55,650 bases of DNA. It comes from DASSKP01 sp035695045 (lineage in GTDB: Bacteria; Actinomycetota; Actinomycetes; JAFAQI01). The stretch spans positions 1-55,650 of the forward strand of contig DASSEX010000058.1 of assembly GCA_035695045.1 (NCBI GenBank), read 5' to 3'. The position numbers were made by a program, and so were the translations under genes. The notes under the pieces were generated by a model. That model was not told where the DNA came from, ran no database searches, and saw only the letters and a list, made by a program, of their open reading frames with translations. Positions 24,887-33,317 of this stretch are shown one piece after another; position 1 is the first letter of the stretch, and every line of letters starts with the position of its first letter.

Positions 24887-25372
24887 ATGTCGAGGATCAC
24901 CTACGCGCTCTTCGCCGGCGCCGCGATCGGCCTGTCCGCGGTCGTGACCGCGACGCTCGGCTGCTTTCCGGCGACGGCGAGCCCCGGCAGCGGCGCCAGC
25001 GGCACGGTGGTCGCACAAGGAACGACTGGCGACCAGGTGCACGTGCAGAGCACCGGCGCGACCCGGATGGTCTACCAGCGGGTGACGATCCAGCCGAACG
25101 GATTCACCGGCTGGCACACGCATCCTGGGCCGCTGCTCGTCGTCGTCGAGTCCGGCACCCTGACCCACTACGACCGGCACTGCAACGTGGCGACGTACCA
25201 CGCCGGCGACGCGTTCGAGGAGACCCCGGGCGCCAACGCTGTGCACATGGGTGCGAACTACGGTGCCGAGCCCGTCGTCCTCGACGTCACGTACATCCTC
25301 CCGGCCGACGCGCCGCTGCGCGACGAGGCGGACGCGCCGGCGTGCGCCTCGGACGGGCTCGCGAGGTCCTGA
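24887..25372 (+). CDS. Exported cupin-domain protein
   Basis: 161 residues. The N-terminal hydrophobic segment (YALFAGAAIGLSAVVTATLG) looks like a signal peptide or anchor. The single cupin barrel has QPNGFTGWHTHPGPLLVVVESGTL, matching the first cupin motif (G-x5-HxH-x3,4-E-x6-G) with its metal-binding His pair and Glu, and a degenerate second motif (NAVHMGANYG). Function unknown; extracytoplasmic cupins may be dioxygenases, isomerases or sensors. ATG 24887 follows GAGGGGGA. It is divergent from the LysR gene. Confidence 0.85.
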   Translation: MSRITYALFAGAAIGLSAVVTATLGCFPATASPGSGASGTVVAQGTTGDQVHVQSTGATRMVYQRVTIQPNGFTGWHTHPGPLLVVVESGTLTHYDRHCNVATYHAGDAFEETPGANAVHMGANYGAEPVVLDVTYILPADAPLRDEADAPACASDGLARS

Positions 25373-25377
25373 ACAGG

Positions 25378-26067
25378 TCAGATCGGCTGCGGCGTCTCGA
25401 ACGATCCGCGCATGTGCTGCAGCCAGGTCGCGACCGAAGGCTCCTTCGGCAGCCCGAGCGATGCGAGCTCCTTGGCGATCGGGTGCTCGCCGAGGCGCAG
25501 CTCGACACCGTCGCCCCCGAACGACATGGCGAAGCCGGTGCCGCCCTGCGTGAACGTCGTCGCGTGCGGTCGGCCGTCGAGAAGCGTGTACGCCGTCATC
25601 GGCATCACCGGCATCTCGTCCGTGCCGCTCCCCCGCGGAACCGTCAGGTCGAGCACGAGCTCGCCGTCCATCGTCAGCACCCAGCGCGAGGAGGTCTCGG
25701 TGTCCGTCACGTCGATCCGCTCGACCGACTTCGGGAAGCCCCAGATCCGGTTGCCCGCCGCGCAGGTGAACTCCTGGTCGACCGGCAGGTGGGTGATGAA
25801 GGTGCCGTCCGGTCCGCCCCCGACCGGTCGGACGAACAGGATCGTGCCGACCTCGTGATAGCTCCCGAGGTCGTTGTCGCGGTAGTCGATGAGGGCGATG
25901 GCCAGCTGCGCCTGGCCGGGCGCCGACTCGATCACCTCGTAACCGTCGGGCGCGACCGCGCGCGCTGCCTCGACATCGACGTCGAAGATCGCCGTCGCCG
26001 CGGTCGCGTCGCGCACCTCGACCGGCATGGTGACGGTCTTGCCCAGGACGTCGTACTGCTCGCTCAT
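25378..26067 (-). CDS. Acetoacetate decarboxylase-family protein
   Basis: 229 residues of the acetoacetate-decarboxylase-like superfamily. The Schiff-base Lys of the family corresponds to Lys in IWGFPKSVERID. The core strand GSYHEVGTILFVRPV and the hydrophobic pocket are also visible. Members include decarboxylases, aldolase-dehydratases and uncharacterised lipid-cluster proteins, so the reaction is open. Met5 of the longest frame (ATG 26067) is preferred, with GGAGG upstream. It follows the nitronate monooxygenase gene by 22 bases and may end the leftward operon that starts at 30304. Confidence 0.82.
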   Translation of the reverse strand: MSEQYDVLGKTVTMPVEVRDATAATAIFDVDVEAARAVAPDGYEVIESAPGQAQLAIALIDYRDNDLGSYHEVGTILFVRPVGGGPDGTFITHLPVDQEFTCAAGNRIWGFPKSVERIDVTDTETSSRWVLTMDGELVLDLTVPRGSGTDEMPVMPMTAYTLLDGRPHATTFTQGGTGFAMSFGGDGVELRLGEHPIAKELASLGLPKEPSVATWLQHMRGSFETPQPI

Positions 26068-26089
26068 CTCGGCCTCCACGCCGTGCCAG

Positions 26090-27076
26090 TCAGGGAGTCA
26101 ACAACCGGACGGCCTCGGCCGCCGGCACGATCGATGCGATGCGCGATGCGCCGACGCCGGCATAGAGCGGCGTCACCTCGACGAGCGACGGCTCGTCACC
26201 GCGCAGCAGTGCCGCGGGGCTGAACATCGGCATCCCGACGCGCTGCCGCGCCACGAGCTTGCCCGCTGCCGACATCGGAACTCGCCGCGCGATGGGCATC
26301 GTCGCCGCCGTCACCGCCCGCGCCAAGGCGCGTGGGCTCCCGCTCGCGTCACACCAACGCCGCACAGCTGCGTTGCGGACGACACGATGCGGATCGCGCC
26401 AGCCCGCGGCGAACAACGTCGTCAGCACGGTGTCGGTCGCACCCAGCACTCGGCGCTGGTAGTCGGGATGCGCGTGGCACTCCTCGGTGAGCAGGAACCG
26501 TGTCCCGGCCACCGCCCCCGACGCACCCCGCTCGAGTGCCGCGCGAACGTCCGCGGCCTCGACCATGCCCCCCGCGGCGAGCACCGGCCGGTCACCAGCC
26601 ACGGCTAGCACCGCCGGCAACGTCTCCCGGAGCGGCTGCTCGGCCAGCACATGACCGCCGGCTTCCACTCCCTGCACGACCAATCCGTCGGCGCCGTCGG
26701 CCAGCGCGCGCTTTGCGGCGGCTGCGGAGCCGACCTGATGGAACACAAAGGCGCCCGCCGCGTGCAACCGCTCGACGATGTCGCGGCCATGGCCACAGAA
26801 CAACGTGACGACCGGCACCCCTTCGCTGACGCAGACCTCGACGTGCTCGCGATCGACGAACGGCATGAGCAGGTTGACGGCGACCGGCCGCCCACCGCAC
26901 ACCTCGCGTGCCTGGCGGACCTCGGCGCGCAGCAGCGCCGGCGGGAGGATGCCGATCGTGCCCAGGCCGCCGGCGGACGAGACGGCAGCCGCGAGCGCGG
27001 CCCGGGACAGCCCCCCACCCATTCCCGCCTGTACGACGGGGACGTCGATGCCGAGCCGGTCGCGCAGGTCGGTCAT
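26090..27076 (-). CDS. Second nitronate monooxygenase-family flavoprotein
   Basis: 328 residues. VPVVQAGMGGGLSRAALAAA opens the barrel; VVQGVEAGGHV carries the conserved His, and VLAAGGMVEAADVRAALERG the phosphate loop. It is shorter than the copy at 4029 and from a different branch (enoyl-reductase-like NMO proteins). The ATG overlaps the SDR stop (ATGA), so it is co-translated within the SDR-FadD operon. Confidence 0.87.
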   Translation of the reverse strand: MTDLRDRLGIDVPVVQAGMGGGLSRAALAAAVSSAGGLGTIGILPPALLRAEVRQAREVCGGRPVAVNLLMPFVDREHVEVCVSEGVPVVTLFCGHGRDIVERLHAAGAFVFHQVGSAAAAKRALADGADGLVVQGVEAGGHVLAEQPLRETLPAVLAVAGDRPVLAAGGMVEAADVRAALERGASGAVAGTRFLLTEECHAHPDYQRRVLGATDTVLTTLFAAGWRDPHRVVRNAAVRRWCDASGSPRALARAVTAATMPIARRVPMSAAGKLVARQRVGMPMFSPAALLRGDEPSLVEVTPLYAGVGASRIASIVPAAEAVRLLTP

Positions 27077-27885
27077 GCGCGCTTCAGCGCCGCCTGCAGC
27101 AGCCGGTCGAGAATCGGCGTGGGCACTCGCGAGAGCGCGGCCGCCTGCGGGTTGGTGTTGATCCGGTACGCCGTCCTCGGACGCTTGGCGTCGAGCACCC
27201 GCTCGACGAGCGCCGCCAGGTCGGCAGGATCGCCCGCTCTGCGCTCCTCCTGCGGCACCCGCTTGCGGGCGGCGAGCAGCACGCGCTGGTAGTGCTGCGA
27301 CTCGGCCGCGAGCTTCTCGAACTTGCCCATGATGGAGGCGACCATGCCGGTCTTGAACGCGCCCGGCTGGATCTTCACCACAGAGACGCCGAGCAGCGCG
27401 AGCTCGCGGCGCAGCGCGTCGCCGAACGCCTCGATCGCGTGCTTCGACATCGCATACGGCCCGTTGAACGGCATCGCCGTCTGCCATCCGGTCTCGGACG
27501 ACAGCAGCACGATCCGGCCGTGCGCCGCATGCAGCAGCGGAAACATCTCGCGCACGGCGAGGAAGCTCCCGACCACGTTGACGTCGACGACGCGGCGGAA
27601 GTCGGCCTCGGTCATCTCCACCATCGGCCCGATGCCGACAATGCCGGCGAACGTCACCAGCGCGTCGACGCGGTCGGTGTCGGCGCGCACCCGGTCGGCC
27701 AGCGCAGCGACACTCTCGCCTGACGTCACGTCGACGGCGACCGGCACGACCCGGTCACTCGCGAGCGCGTGCAGCGCGGGCGAGTCGAGGTCCGCGGCGT
27801 AGACCCGCCAGCCGTCGCCGGCCAGACGCCGGACAGTCGCCGAGCCGAGTCCGCCGGCCGCGCCGGTGATGACGGCGGTTCTCAC
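27073..27885 (-). CDS. Short-chain dehydrogenase/reductase
   Basis: A 270-residue classical SDR. The cofactor loop is TGAAGGLGS, the central motif is FAG in place of NAG (VTFAGIVGIG), and the catalytic residues are Ser in VLLSSETGW and YAMSK. The C-terminal region resembles hydroxysteroid/retinol-type SDRs (MPFNGPYAMSKHAIEAFGDA). The GTG at 27885 overlaps the stop of the unknown gene upstream (GTGA). Substrate unknown; probably a hydroxyl-ketone conversion on the compound activated by the acyl-CoA synthetase of the same operon. Confidence 0.88.
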   Translation of the reverse strand: MRTAVITGAAGGLGSATVRRLAGDGWRVYAADLDSPALHALASDRVVPVAVDVTSGESVAALADRVRADTDRVDALVTFAGIVGIGPMVEMTEADFRRVVDVNVVGSFLAVREMFPLLHAAHGRIVLLSSETGWQTAMPFNGPYAMSKHAIEAFGDALRRELALLGVSVVKIQPGAFKTGMVASIMGKFEKLAAESQHYQRVLLAARKRVPQEERRAGDPADLAALVERVLDAKRPRTAYRINTNPQAAALSRVPTPILDRLLQAALKRA

Positions 27886-28721
27886 CAGAGCTGGTCGACG
27901 TAGGTGTCCGTGCCGACCTTCGTCCGGAGGAACGGCGCGACGAGCAACGTGTCCGCGACGCCGTCGGCCGCGAGCCGGTCCGTGTAGGTGCGGAAGCGCG
28001 ACAGGCTGTCGCGGACGTCACCACCGACGAAGAACAGCTGGCACAGCCGGTTCTCCTGGCCGCCGGGAGTGCCGAGCGACATCGGCGCGCTGTCGCGAGA
28101 GTTGCGGAACTCCGGCCGCGGCGTCCACGACGACGCGATCTCGATGCTGCTGTCCGCGAGCAGCTCCTTCAGGGCTCCGCTGTCGCGCAGCCTGGTGTGG
28201 AGTGCCTCGGCATCACCGTCGCGGCCGTCCAGCCAGACGCCGACGATCGCGTCGTAACCGTGGTCGAGCGCCAGCTCGACGGGCACCGGGTCGGCATCGC
28301 GGTAGTCGTCGGCGACGTGGTCGAAGGTCACGGTGTGGACGTGCGAGCGCTCACCGAACCCGCGCCCGTTGGTGTAGAGCCAACGGACCTGCTTCAGCGC
28401 CCAGGCGTCCCAGTCCTCGTGGTGACCGGCCTCGATCCAGTAGATGGCGACGTACGAGCCCGCGTCGATCGGGTCGGCCACCGCGCCGGGGACGCCCCAG
28501 CGGAGTGCCTTCATCTCGCGCGTCGCCACCCACCGGGACCCGGCGAAGTTGTAGGGCCCGATGAGGCAGCCGGCGATGTAGTGGTCACGCTCGTACCAGC
28601 GGTTGTAGGCGCTCTCGAAGCCTTTGTGCGGGTCGACGAGCGTCAGCAGCATCGAGCCGACCTTCACCGGGTAGTCGTCGACGCCCCGCGGCGTGAGCGG
28701 GTAGTTGTCCGGCAGCGTCAT
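27882..28721 (-). CDS. Protein of unknown function, possible EthD-like dimeric alpha/beta barrel
   Basis: 279 residues; no named family recognised with certainty. NRWYERDHYIAGCLIGPYNF near residue 40 resembles EthD/stress-response ferredoxin-like barrels (Y-N-x-W-Y-x-x-H-Y). A second possible repeat of the fold begins at about residue 150 (HGYDAIVGVWLDGRDGDAEA), suggesting two barrels in tandem. ATG 28721 overlaps the synthetase stop (ATGA), placing it firmly in the operon between a CoA ligase and an SDR. A role in the same catabolic pathway is inferred from context only. Confidence 0.7.
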   Translation of the reverse strand: MTLPDNYPLTPRGVDDYPVKVGSMLLTLVDPHKGFESAYNRWYERDHYIAGCLIGPYNFAGSRWVATREMKALRWGVPGAVADPIDAGSYVAIYWIEAGHHEDWDAWALKQVRWLYTNGRGFGERSHVHTVTFDHVADDYRDADPVPVELALDHGYDAIVGVWLDGRDGDAEALHTRLRDSGALKELLADSSIEIASSWTPRPEFRNSRDSAPMSLGTPGGQENRLCQLFFVGGDVRDSLSRFRTYTDRLAADGVADTLLVAPFLRTKVGTDTYVDQLW

Positions 28722-30304
28722 GAGCTCTCCTCCAGCGTCGACAGAACCTGCGCCCGCAGCACCTTGCCCGACGCGTTGCGTGGCAGTGGTTCGTCGCGGA
28801 CGACCCACCGCGACGGCACCTTGAAGTAGGCCAGCCGCTCCTTGACGTGCGCGGCGAGCTCGGCCTCGTCGAGAGCGGTCCCCGGCAGCGGTACGACGAC
28901 AGCGCAGACCTGCTGTCCGAGCTCGTCGTCCGGCACGCCGACGACGGCGGCCTCCGCGACGCCCGGGTGGTGCTCCAGGCAGTTCTCGATCTCGACCGGG
29001 TAGACGTTCTCACCGCCGCGCAGGATCAGGTCGGTGCGCCGGGTCGTGAGATACAGCAGGCCGTCCCGCATCGCGCCGAGGTCGCCGCTGTGCAGCCATC
29101 GCTCGTCGTCGATCATCGCCCTCGTCGCGGGCTCGTTGCGCCAGTAGCCGAGCATGTTGAGCGGTCCGCGGATGCAGATCTCGCCGGTCTCCCCTTCGGG
29201 GCAGACGACGCCATCCGGATCAACCACCTTGATCTCGACCGTAGGCGCCGGCCGGCCGACCGTCTCCGGGTGCTGCAACAGCTCGACGTAGGACGTCGAC
29301 GTCGCCAGTCCGTTGCTCTCGGTCAGGCCGTAGCCGATGCCGTAGGCGAGCTGCTCGCCGAAGACCTCGCGCATCTTCTCCCGCAGCGCCGGCGACCAGG
29401 AGGCGCCGCCGCCGCCGATGTGCCGGAGCGTGCTGGTGTCGTAGTCGCCGACGCGGGGATGGTGGACGACCCGCCACACGGTCGTGGGCACGCTCGTCCA
29501 GCTGGTGACCTGCTCGCGTTCGATCGTCGCGAGGGTTGCGTCCGGGTCGAACCGGCCGGGCTGCCAGATGACCGTCGAACCGGCACTCAGCGCGGCGACC
29601 ACGCCGCTGTGCAGACCCGAGACGTGGAACAGGGGCGTCGTCGACAGGATCCGCGCGGGCGGCAGCGTCAGGCCCGGTGGGATGCGACTCGCGGCGACCG
29701 CCTGCTGCGCCTGCACCAGCCCGACCAGGTTGCGGTGCGAGTGGGTGGCGCCCTTGGCGTGGCCGGTCGTGCCGGACGTGTAGATGATGACCGCCGGGTC
29801 GTCCTCCGCGACCTCGACGTCCGGCACCCCCGACCAATCGCCAGATAGCGGCCTTCTATGGCCGACATGTGGCGATTGGTCAGGGTCGACCAGCGGGCGG
29901 ATCACGGACATGTCGTCGACCAGGAGCTTCGGCTCGGAGTCGGCGATGCCGAAGTCGAGCTCTTCTCTCGACCACCAGGCGTTGAGCCCGACAGCGATCG
30001 CTCCCAGCGACACCGTCGCCCAGAACGTCACGACCCACTCGATCGAGTTCCGGCCGAGGATCGCGACCCGGTCGCCCTTGCCGACGCCCTGCTGCGCGAG
30101 CCAGGTCGCGACGGGCCCGACCGCCGCGTGGTGCTCGGCGAAGGAGATGCGCCGGTCGCCCTCGACCAGGTAGTCACGCTCACCGAACGCGAGCGAGGCG
30201 TCGAGCAACGCGCGCAGTGAGCGGTGCCGGTCACGGAACACCGTCATGGGATGGCCGAGCACGTCCTCCTGGACGGTCTCGAACGACACCGATTGCGTGC
30301 TCAT
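28718..30304 (-). CDS. Acyl-CoA synthetase (class I adenylate-forming) with in-frame palindromic insert
   Basis: A 528-residue AMP-forming CoA ligase. The P-loop is YTSGTTGHAKGATHS, the aromatic motif is YGIGYGLTESNG, the hinge is LYLTTRRTDLILRGGENVYP, and the catalytic Lys is near LPRNASGKVLR. It should activate a carboxylic acid to its CoA thioester. Between the N-domain and the P-loop, residues of about SPHVGHRRPLSGDW are encoded by a compound palindrome (29832-29881) and look like an inserted segment. Its operon also carries the unknown 279-residue protein, the SDR and the second NMO. It is divergent from an NTF2-like gene. Confidence 0.9.
   Translation of the reverse strand: MSTQSVSFETVQEDVLGHPMTVFRDRHRSLRALLDASLAFGERDYLVEGDRRISFAEHHAAVGPVATWLAQQGVGKGDRVAILGRNSIEWVVTFWATVSLGAIAVGLNAWWSREELDFGIADSEPKLLVDDMSVIRPLVDPDQSPHVGHRRPLSGDWSGVPDVEVAEDDPAVIIYTSGTTGHAKGATHSHRNLVGLVQAQQAVAASRIPPGLTLPPARILSTTPLFHVSGLHSGVVAALSAGSTVIWQPGRFDPDATLATIEREQVTSWTSVPTTVWRVVHHPRVGDYDTSTLRHIGGGGASWSPALREKMREVFGEQLAYGIGYGLTESNGLATSTSYVELLQHPETVGRPAPTVEIKVVDPDGVVCPEGETGEICIRGPLNMLGYWRNEPATRAMIDDERWLHSGDLGAMRDGLLYLTTRRTDLILRGGENVYPVEIENCLEHHPGVAEAAVVGVPDDELGQQVCAVVVPLPGTALDEAELAAHVKERLAYFKVPSRWVVRDEPLPRNASGKVLRAQVLSTLEESS
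29832..29881. repeat. 50-bp compound palindrome within a coding sequence
   Basis: Outer arms GACCAATCGCCA (29832-29843) and TGGCGATTGGTC (29870-29881) are exact inverted copies. Inside lies CGGCC-TTCTAT-GGCCG (29849-29864), and ATAG/CTAT (29845-29848 / 29856-29859) is an alternative pairing. The reading frame of the acyl-CoA synthetase passes through it. It is locally less GC-rich than its surroundings. The form is that of a REP-like or Rickettsia-type palindromic element. I saw no second copy in this window. Confidence 0.75.
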
Positions 30305-30348
30305 GGCGCTCTATCGCGATCAGCAGGCGATGTGTCAGGGTCACCGGC

Positions 30349-30786
30349 ATGTCGGACGCGCACGAACAGATCCGCAACCTCCTCGGCCGCTACTGCGAGC
30401 TGATGGACGCCGGCCGCTTCGCCGGCCTTGCCGAGCTGTTCGCCCACGCAACGCTCGCCGACGAGCACGGCAACGTCTTCGCGACCGGCTCGGCGGAGGT
30501 GCTCGCGATGTGGACCGCCCAGACGACCCTGTACGACGGCAGTCCGCGGACCCGGCACGTCACGGCCAACCCTGTGATCGACCTCGACGAGGGAACCGGC
30601 ATCGCCGAGGTCTCGTCGTCGTACGTCGTCTTCCAGCAGACCGATGCGCTGCCGCTGCAGCCCATCATCACCGGTCGCTACTTCGACGTGTTCACGCGCC
30701 ACGACGACGGGACCTGGCACTGGACGCAACGGCGCTACGCCGTGGACCACGTCGGAGACCTCTCGCACCATCTGCGGATGAGCTGA
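30349..30786 (+). CDS. SnoaL/NTF2-like protein
   Basis: 145 residues with the cone-shaped alpha+beta NTF2 fold: helix EQIRNLLGRYCELMDAGRF, then AELFAHATLADEHG, and strands ending YFDVFTRHDDGTWHWTQRRY. Relatives include ketosteroid isomerases, polyketide cyclases and limonene-epoxide-hydrolase-like proteins, as well as non-enzymatic members. It is divergent from the acyl-CoA synthetase at 30304 and converges on the next synthetase. ATG 30349; no strong ribosome-binding site seen. Confidence 0.83.
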   Translation: MSDAHEQIRNLLGRYCELMDAGRFAGLAELFAHATLADEHGNVFATGSAEVLAMWTAQTTLYDGSPRTRHVTANPVIDLDEGTGIAEVSSSYVVFQQTDALPLQPIITGRYFDVFTRHDDGTWHWTQRRYAVDHVGDLSHHLRMS

Positions 30787-30790
30787 CGTC

Positions 30791-32377
30791 TCAGCCGACC
30801 TGCCGGTCGCTGCCCTGCCAGTACTGCGCCCGCAACGCCTTCTTGTCCGGCTTGCCGAGCGCCGACAGCGGGATCGCGTCGACGAAGTCGACCGACTTCG
30901 GCTGGTGCACCGCACCCTTGCGGTCCTTCACCAGCGCGATGAGCTCGTCCGCCTCGACGCTGGCGTCCGGGCGGCGTACGACGACGGCCTTGACGGCCTC
31001 GCCCCACTTCTGGTCCGGCACGCCGATCACCGCGACCTGCGCGACGCCGGGGTGGGTGCCGATGACGTCCTCGATCTCGCGCGGGAAGACGTTGAAGCCG
31101 CCGGACACGATCATGTCCTTCTTGCGGTCGACGATCGTGAGGAAGCCGTCGGCATCCTTGCGGGCGATGTCACCGGTGTGCAGCCACCCGCCCTTCAACG
31201 CCTCCTCGGTCTGCTCGGGCTTGTTCCAGTAGCCCTTCATCACCAGCGAGCCCCGCACACAGATCTCTCCGGGCTCGCCGTCCGGCACCTCGTTGAGGTC
31301 GTCGTCGAGCAGCGCCACCTTCAGCCACGGCGTCGGGCGGCCACAGGTTGCGAGGCGCGCCATGTCGGAGGTGTCGTGCTCCTCCTTCTTCAGCACGGCG
31401 ATCGTCATGCCGCACTCGGACTGGCCGAAGAACTGGAAGAAGATCGATCCGAACTTGTCGATCGCCTCCTTCAGCCGGGTCGGCGACATCGCGGAGGCGC
31501 CGTAGTAGACGGTCTCGAGCGACGACAGGTCGTAGTCGGCCAGCTTGGGGTGGTCGAGCAGGATGTAGAGCATCGTCGGCACGAGCATCGTCGCGGTGAT
31601 CTTGTACTTCTGGATCGCCTCGAGGACGGCCGTCGGCTCGAAACCGGGCAGCACCACGATCGAGCCACCGCGCAGCAGCGTCGGCACGAAGAACGCAGCA
31701 CCGGCGTGGGACAGCGGAGTCGAGATCAGGAACCGGGTCTCCTCCGGCCACTCCCACTCAGCCATCTGGATCTGGCAGAGCGTCGCGCCGGAGCGGTAGG
31801 TCTGCATGACGCCCTTGGACTTGCCGGTCGTGCCGCCCGTGTAGGTCAGACCACTGACGTCCTCGGGGTCGACGACCGGCGCCTGCAACGGCTTCGGCTC
31901 GAACGTCTTGGCCAGGGCGATCAGGTCGGTGCCGTTCTCGGACGGGCCGAGCGAGAGCAGCGTCTTGAGGCCGGGCACCCGGTCACGCAGTTCACCGGCT
32001 CGCTCGTCGAAGGCGGTCGGGTCGTAGACGAGCGTCTCCACGCCGGCGGCCTCGAGCACGTAGGCCTGGTCGTCGACCGACCCCATCGGATGCAGCGATG
32101 TCGACCGGCAGGGGTTGAGCATGTTGGCGCCCATGGTGAACAGCACCTCGGGCCGGTTCTTCGACAGCATCGCGATCGGGTGGTGCTCGCCGATGCCGAG
32201 AGACGCGTAGGCCTGCACGTAGCGGCTCATCTCCGCCGCCACCTGGGACGCCGTCAGGACGGTGTCGCCGAGATAGACCGCGGGCTTGTCGGCGTGCCTG
32301 TTGAGCGCCGCGACGAGCAGGTCCGGCATGAACGCCGGGCGGTGCAGATCCGCCGGCAGATCAGTCGCTGTAGCCAT
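30791..32377 (-). CDS. Acyl-CoA synthetase (class I adenylate-forming)
   Basis: A 528-residue CoA ligase. P-loop YTGGTTGKSKGVMQTY, QFFGQSECGM as the aromatic/Thr motif region, hinge FLTIVDRKKDMIVSGGFNVF, and the catalytic Lys in LSALGKPDKKALR. The chain is a typical FadD-type fatty or aromatic acyl-CoA ligase. Operator D lies 13 bases upstream of ATG 32377, and the divergent F420 oxidoreductase shares it. The C-terminus converges on the NTF2-like gene. Confidence 0.92.
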   Translation of the reverse strand: MATATDLPADLHRPAFMPDLLVAALNRHADKPAVYLGDTVLTASQVAAEMSRYVQAYASLGIGEHHPIAMLSKNRPEVLFTMGANMLNPCRSTSLHPMGSVDDQAYVLEAAGVETLVYDPTAFDERAGELRDRVPGLKTLLSLGPSENGTDLIALAKTFEPKPLQAPVVDPEDVSGLTYTGGTTGKSKGVMQTYRSGATLCQIQMAEWEWPEETRFLISTPLSHAGAAFFVPTLLRGGSIVVLPGFEPTAVLEAIQKYKITATMLVPTMLYILLDHPKLADYDLSSLETVYYGASAMSPTRLKEAIDKFGSIFFQFFGQSECGMTIAVLKKEEHDTSDMARLATCGRPTPWLKVALLDDDLNEVPDGEPGEICVRGSLVMKGYWNKPEQTEEALKGGWLHTGDIARKDADGFLTIVDRKKDMIVSGGFNVFPREIEDVIGTHPGVAQVAVIGVPDQKWGEAVKAVVVRRPDASVEADELIALVKDRKGAVHQPKSVDFVDAIPLSALGKPDKKALRAQYWQGSDRQVG

Positions 32378-32389
32378 GCCGCGACGATA

Positions 32390-32406
32390 TCTGAAAGGGT
32401 GTCAGA
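32390..32406. promoter_or_regulatory. Operator copy D of the TCTGAC-N5-GTCAGA family
   Basis: TCTGAAAGGGTGTCAGA differs from the symmetric consensus at one arm position (A for C). It lies between the divergent acyl-CoA synthetase (start 32377) and the F420 oxidoreductase (start 32433). Confidence 0.7.
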
Positions 32407-32432
32407 AACTCTCTGGAGGTTGGGGGACGGCG

Positions 32433-33317
32433 GTGCAGCTGAGTCTCGGCATCCCCAACTTCGGCAGCTGGCCGGGCGGCGACCTGCGCAGCCTGCTGGA
32501 CCTCGCGCGGGCGGCCGATGACGCCGGCGTCGACCGGCTGGTGGTCAGCGACCACGTCGTGCTCGGCACTCACCTCGACGCCTACCGCTGGGGCCGCTTC
32601 CCCACCGGCCCCGATGGGGTCTGGCTCGAACCGCTGACCTGCCTCACCGCGTTCGCGTCGGTGACGTGGCGCGTCCGGCTGTCGACGGGCATCCTGATCG
32701 CGCCCCTCCGGCGCGCCCCGCTGCTCGCCAAGACGGTCGCCACCCTCGACGTGCTGTCCGGCGGAAGGGTCGACCTCGGTGTCGGCGTCGGCTGGCAGAA
32801 GGAGGAGTACGACGCCCTGGGGCTGGAGTTCTCGGCACGCGGACGCCTCCTGGAGGACACGATCGGCGGCTGCCGCCGGCTGTGGACCTCGATGCCGGCG
32901 TCGTACTCGTCGAGAAGCGTTTCGTTCGACGACGTCTACTGCTCGCCGCAGCCGACCCAGGATCCGCTGCCGGTCTGGTTCTCCGGCACTCTCAACGACC
33001 GCAACCTGCGCCGGGTGACCTCGCTCGGCGACGGCTGGATCCCGATCATGGGTGCCTCACTCGACGACATCCGTGAAGGCGCGAAGCTGCTGCGAGCGGC
33101 CGCCGGTCGCCCTGTCGACGTACAGGCTCCCCTGGCGCCGGTGCGGCGCGACGACAAGTCCCTCGACATCGATGCCACCATGCGGCAGGTGACCGATTTC
33201 GCGGCTGCAGGCGTGACGAACGTGTACCTCAACGCGGCGACCATCGGCGCCGACCCGACCACAGCCGCCCGGGCCCTCCCGCTCGTCGTGGCCGCGCTGC
33301 AGGAGGTGACGCGTTGA
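32433..33317 (+). CDS. LLM-class F420-dependent oxidoreductase (TIGR03619-like)
   Basis: A 294-residue luciferase-like barrel. QLSLGIPNFGSWPGGDLRSL opens the first strand; ATLDVLSGGRVDLGVGVGW, then QKEEYDALGLEF, is the diagnostic F420-dependent signature; LPVWFSGTLNDRNLRRV follows. GTG at 32433 is chosen because it precedes strand one and follows GGGGGA by five bases; GGAGG further upstream would also serve. It shares operator D with the divergent synthetase, and its stop overlaps the TTG of the next gene (TTGA). Confidence 0.87.
   Translation: MQLSLGIPNFGSWPGGDLRSLLDLARAADDAGVDRLVVSDHVVLGTHLDAYRWGRFPTGPDGVWLEPLTCLTAFASVTWRVRLSTGILIAPLRRAPLLAKTVATLDVLSGGRVDLGVGVGWQKEEYDALGLEFSARGRLLEDTIGGCRRLWTSMPASYSSRSVSFDDVYCSPQPTQDPLPVWFSGTLNDRNLRRVTSLGDGWIPIMGASLDDIREGAKLLRAAAGRPVDVQAPLAPVRRDDKSLDIDATMRQVTDFAAAGVTNVYLNAATIGADPTTAARALPLVVAALQEVTR

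Noticed and set aside
30305..30348. A seventh copy of the TCTGAC-type operator upstream of the synthetase at 30304
   Set aside because: Only GTGTCAGGGTC is seen; the matching left arm is missing at the required spacing.
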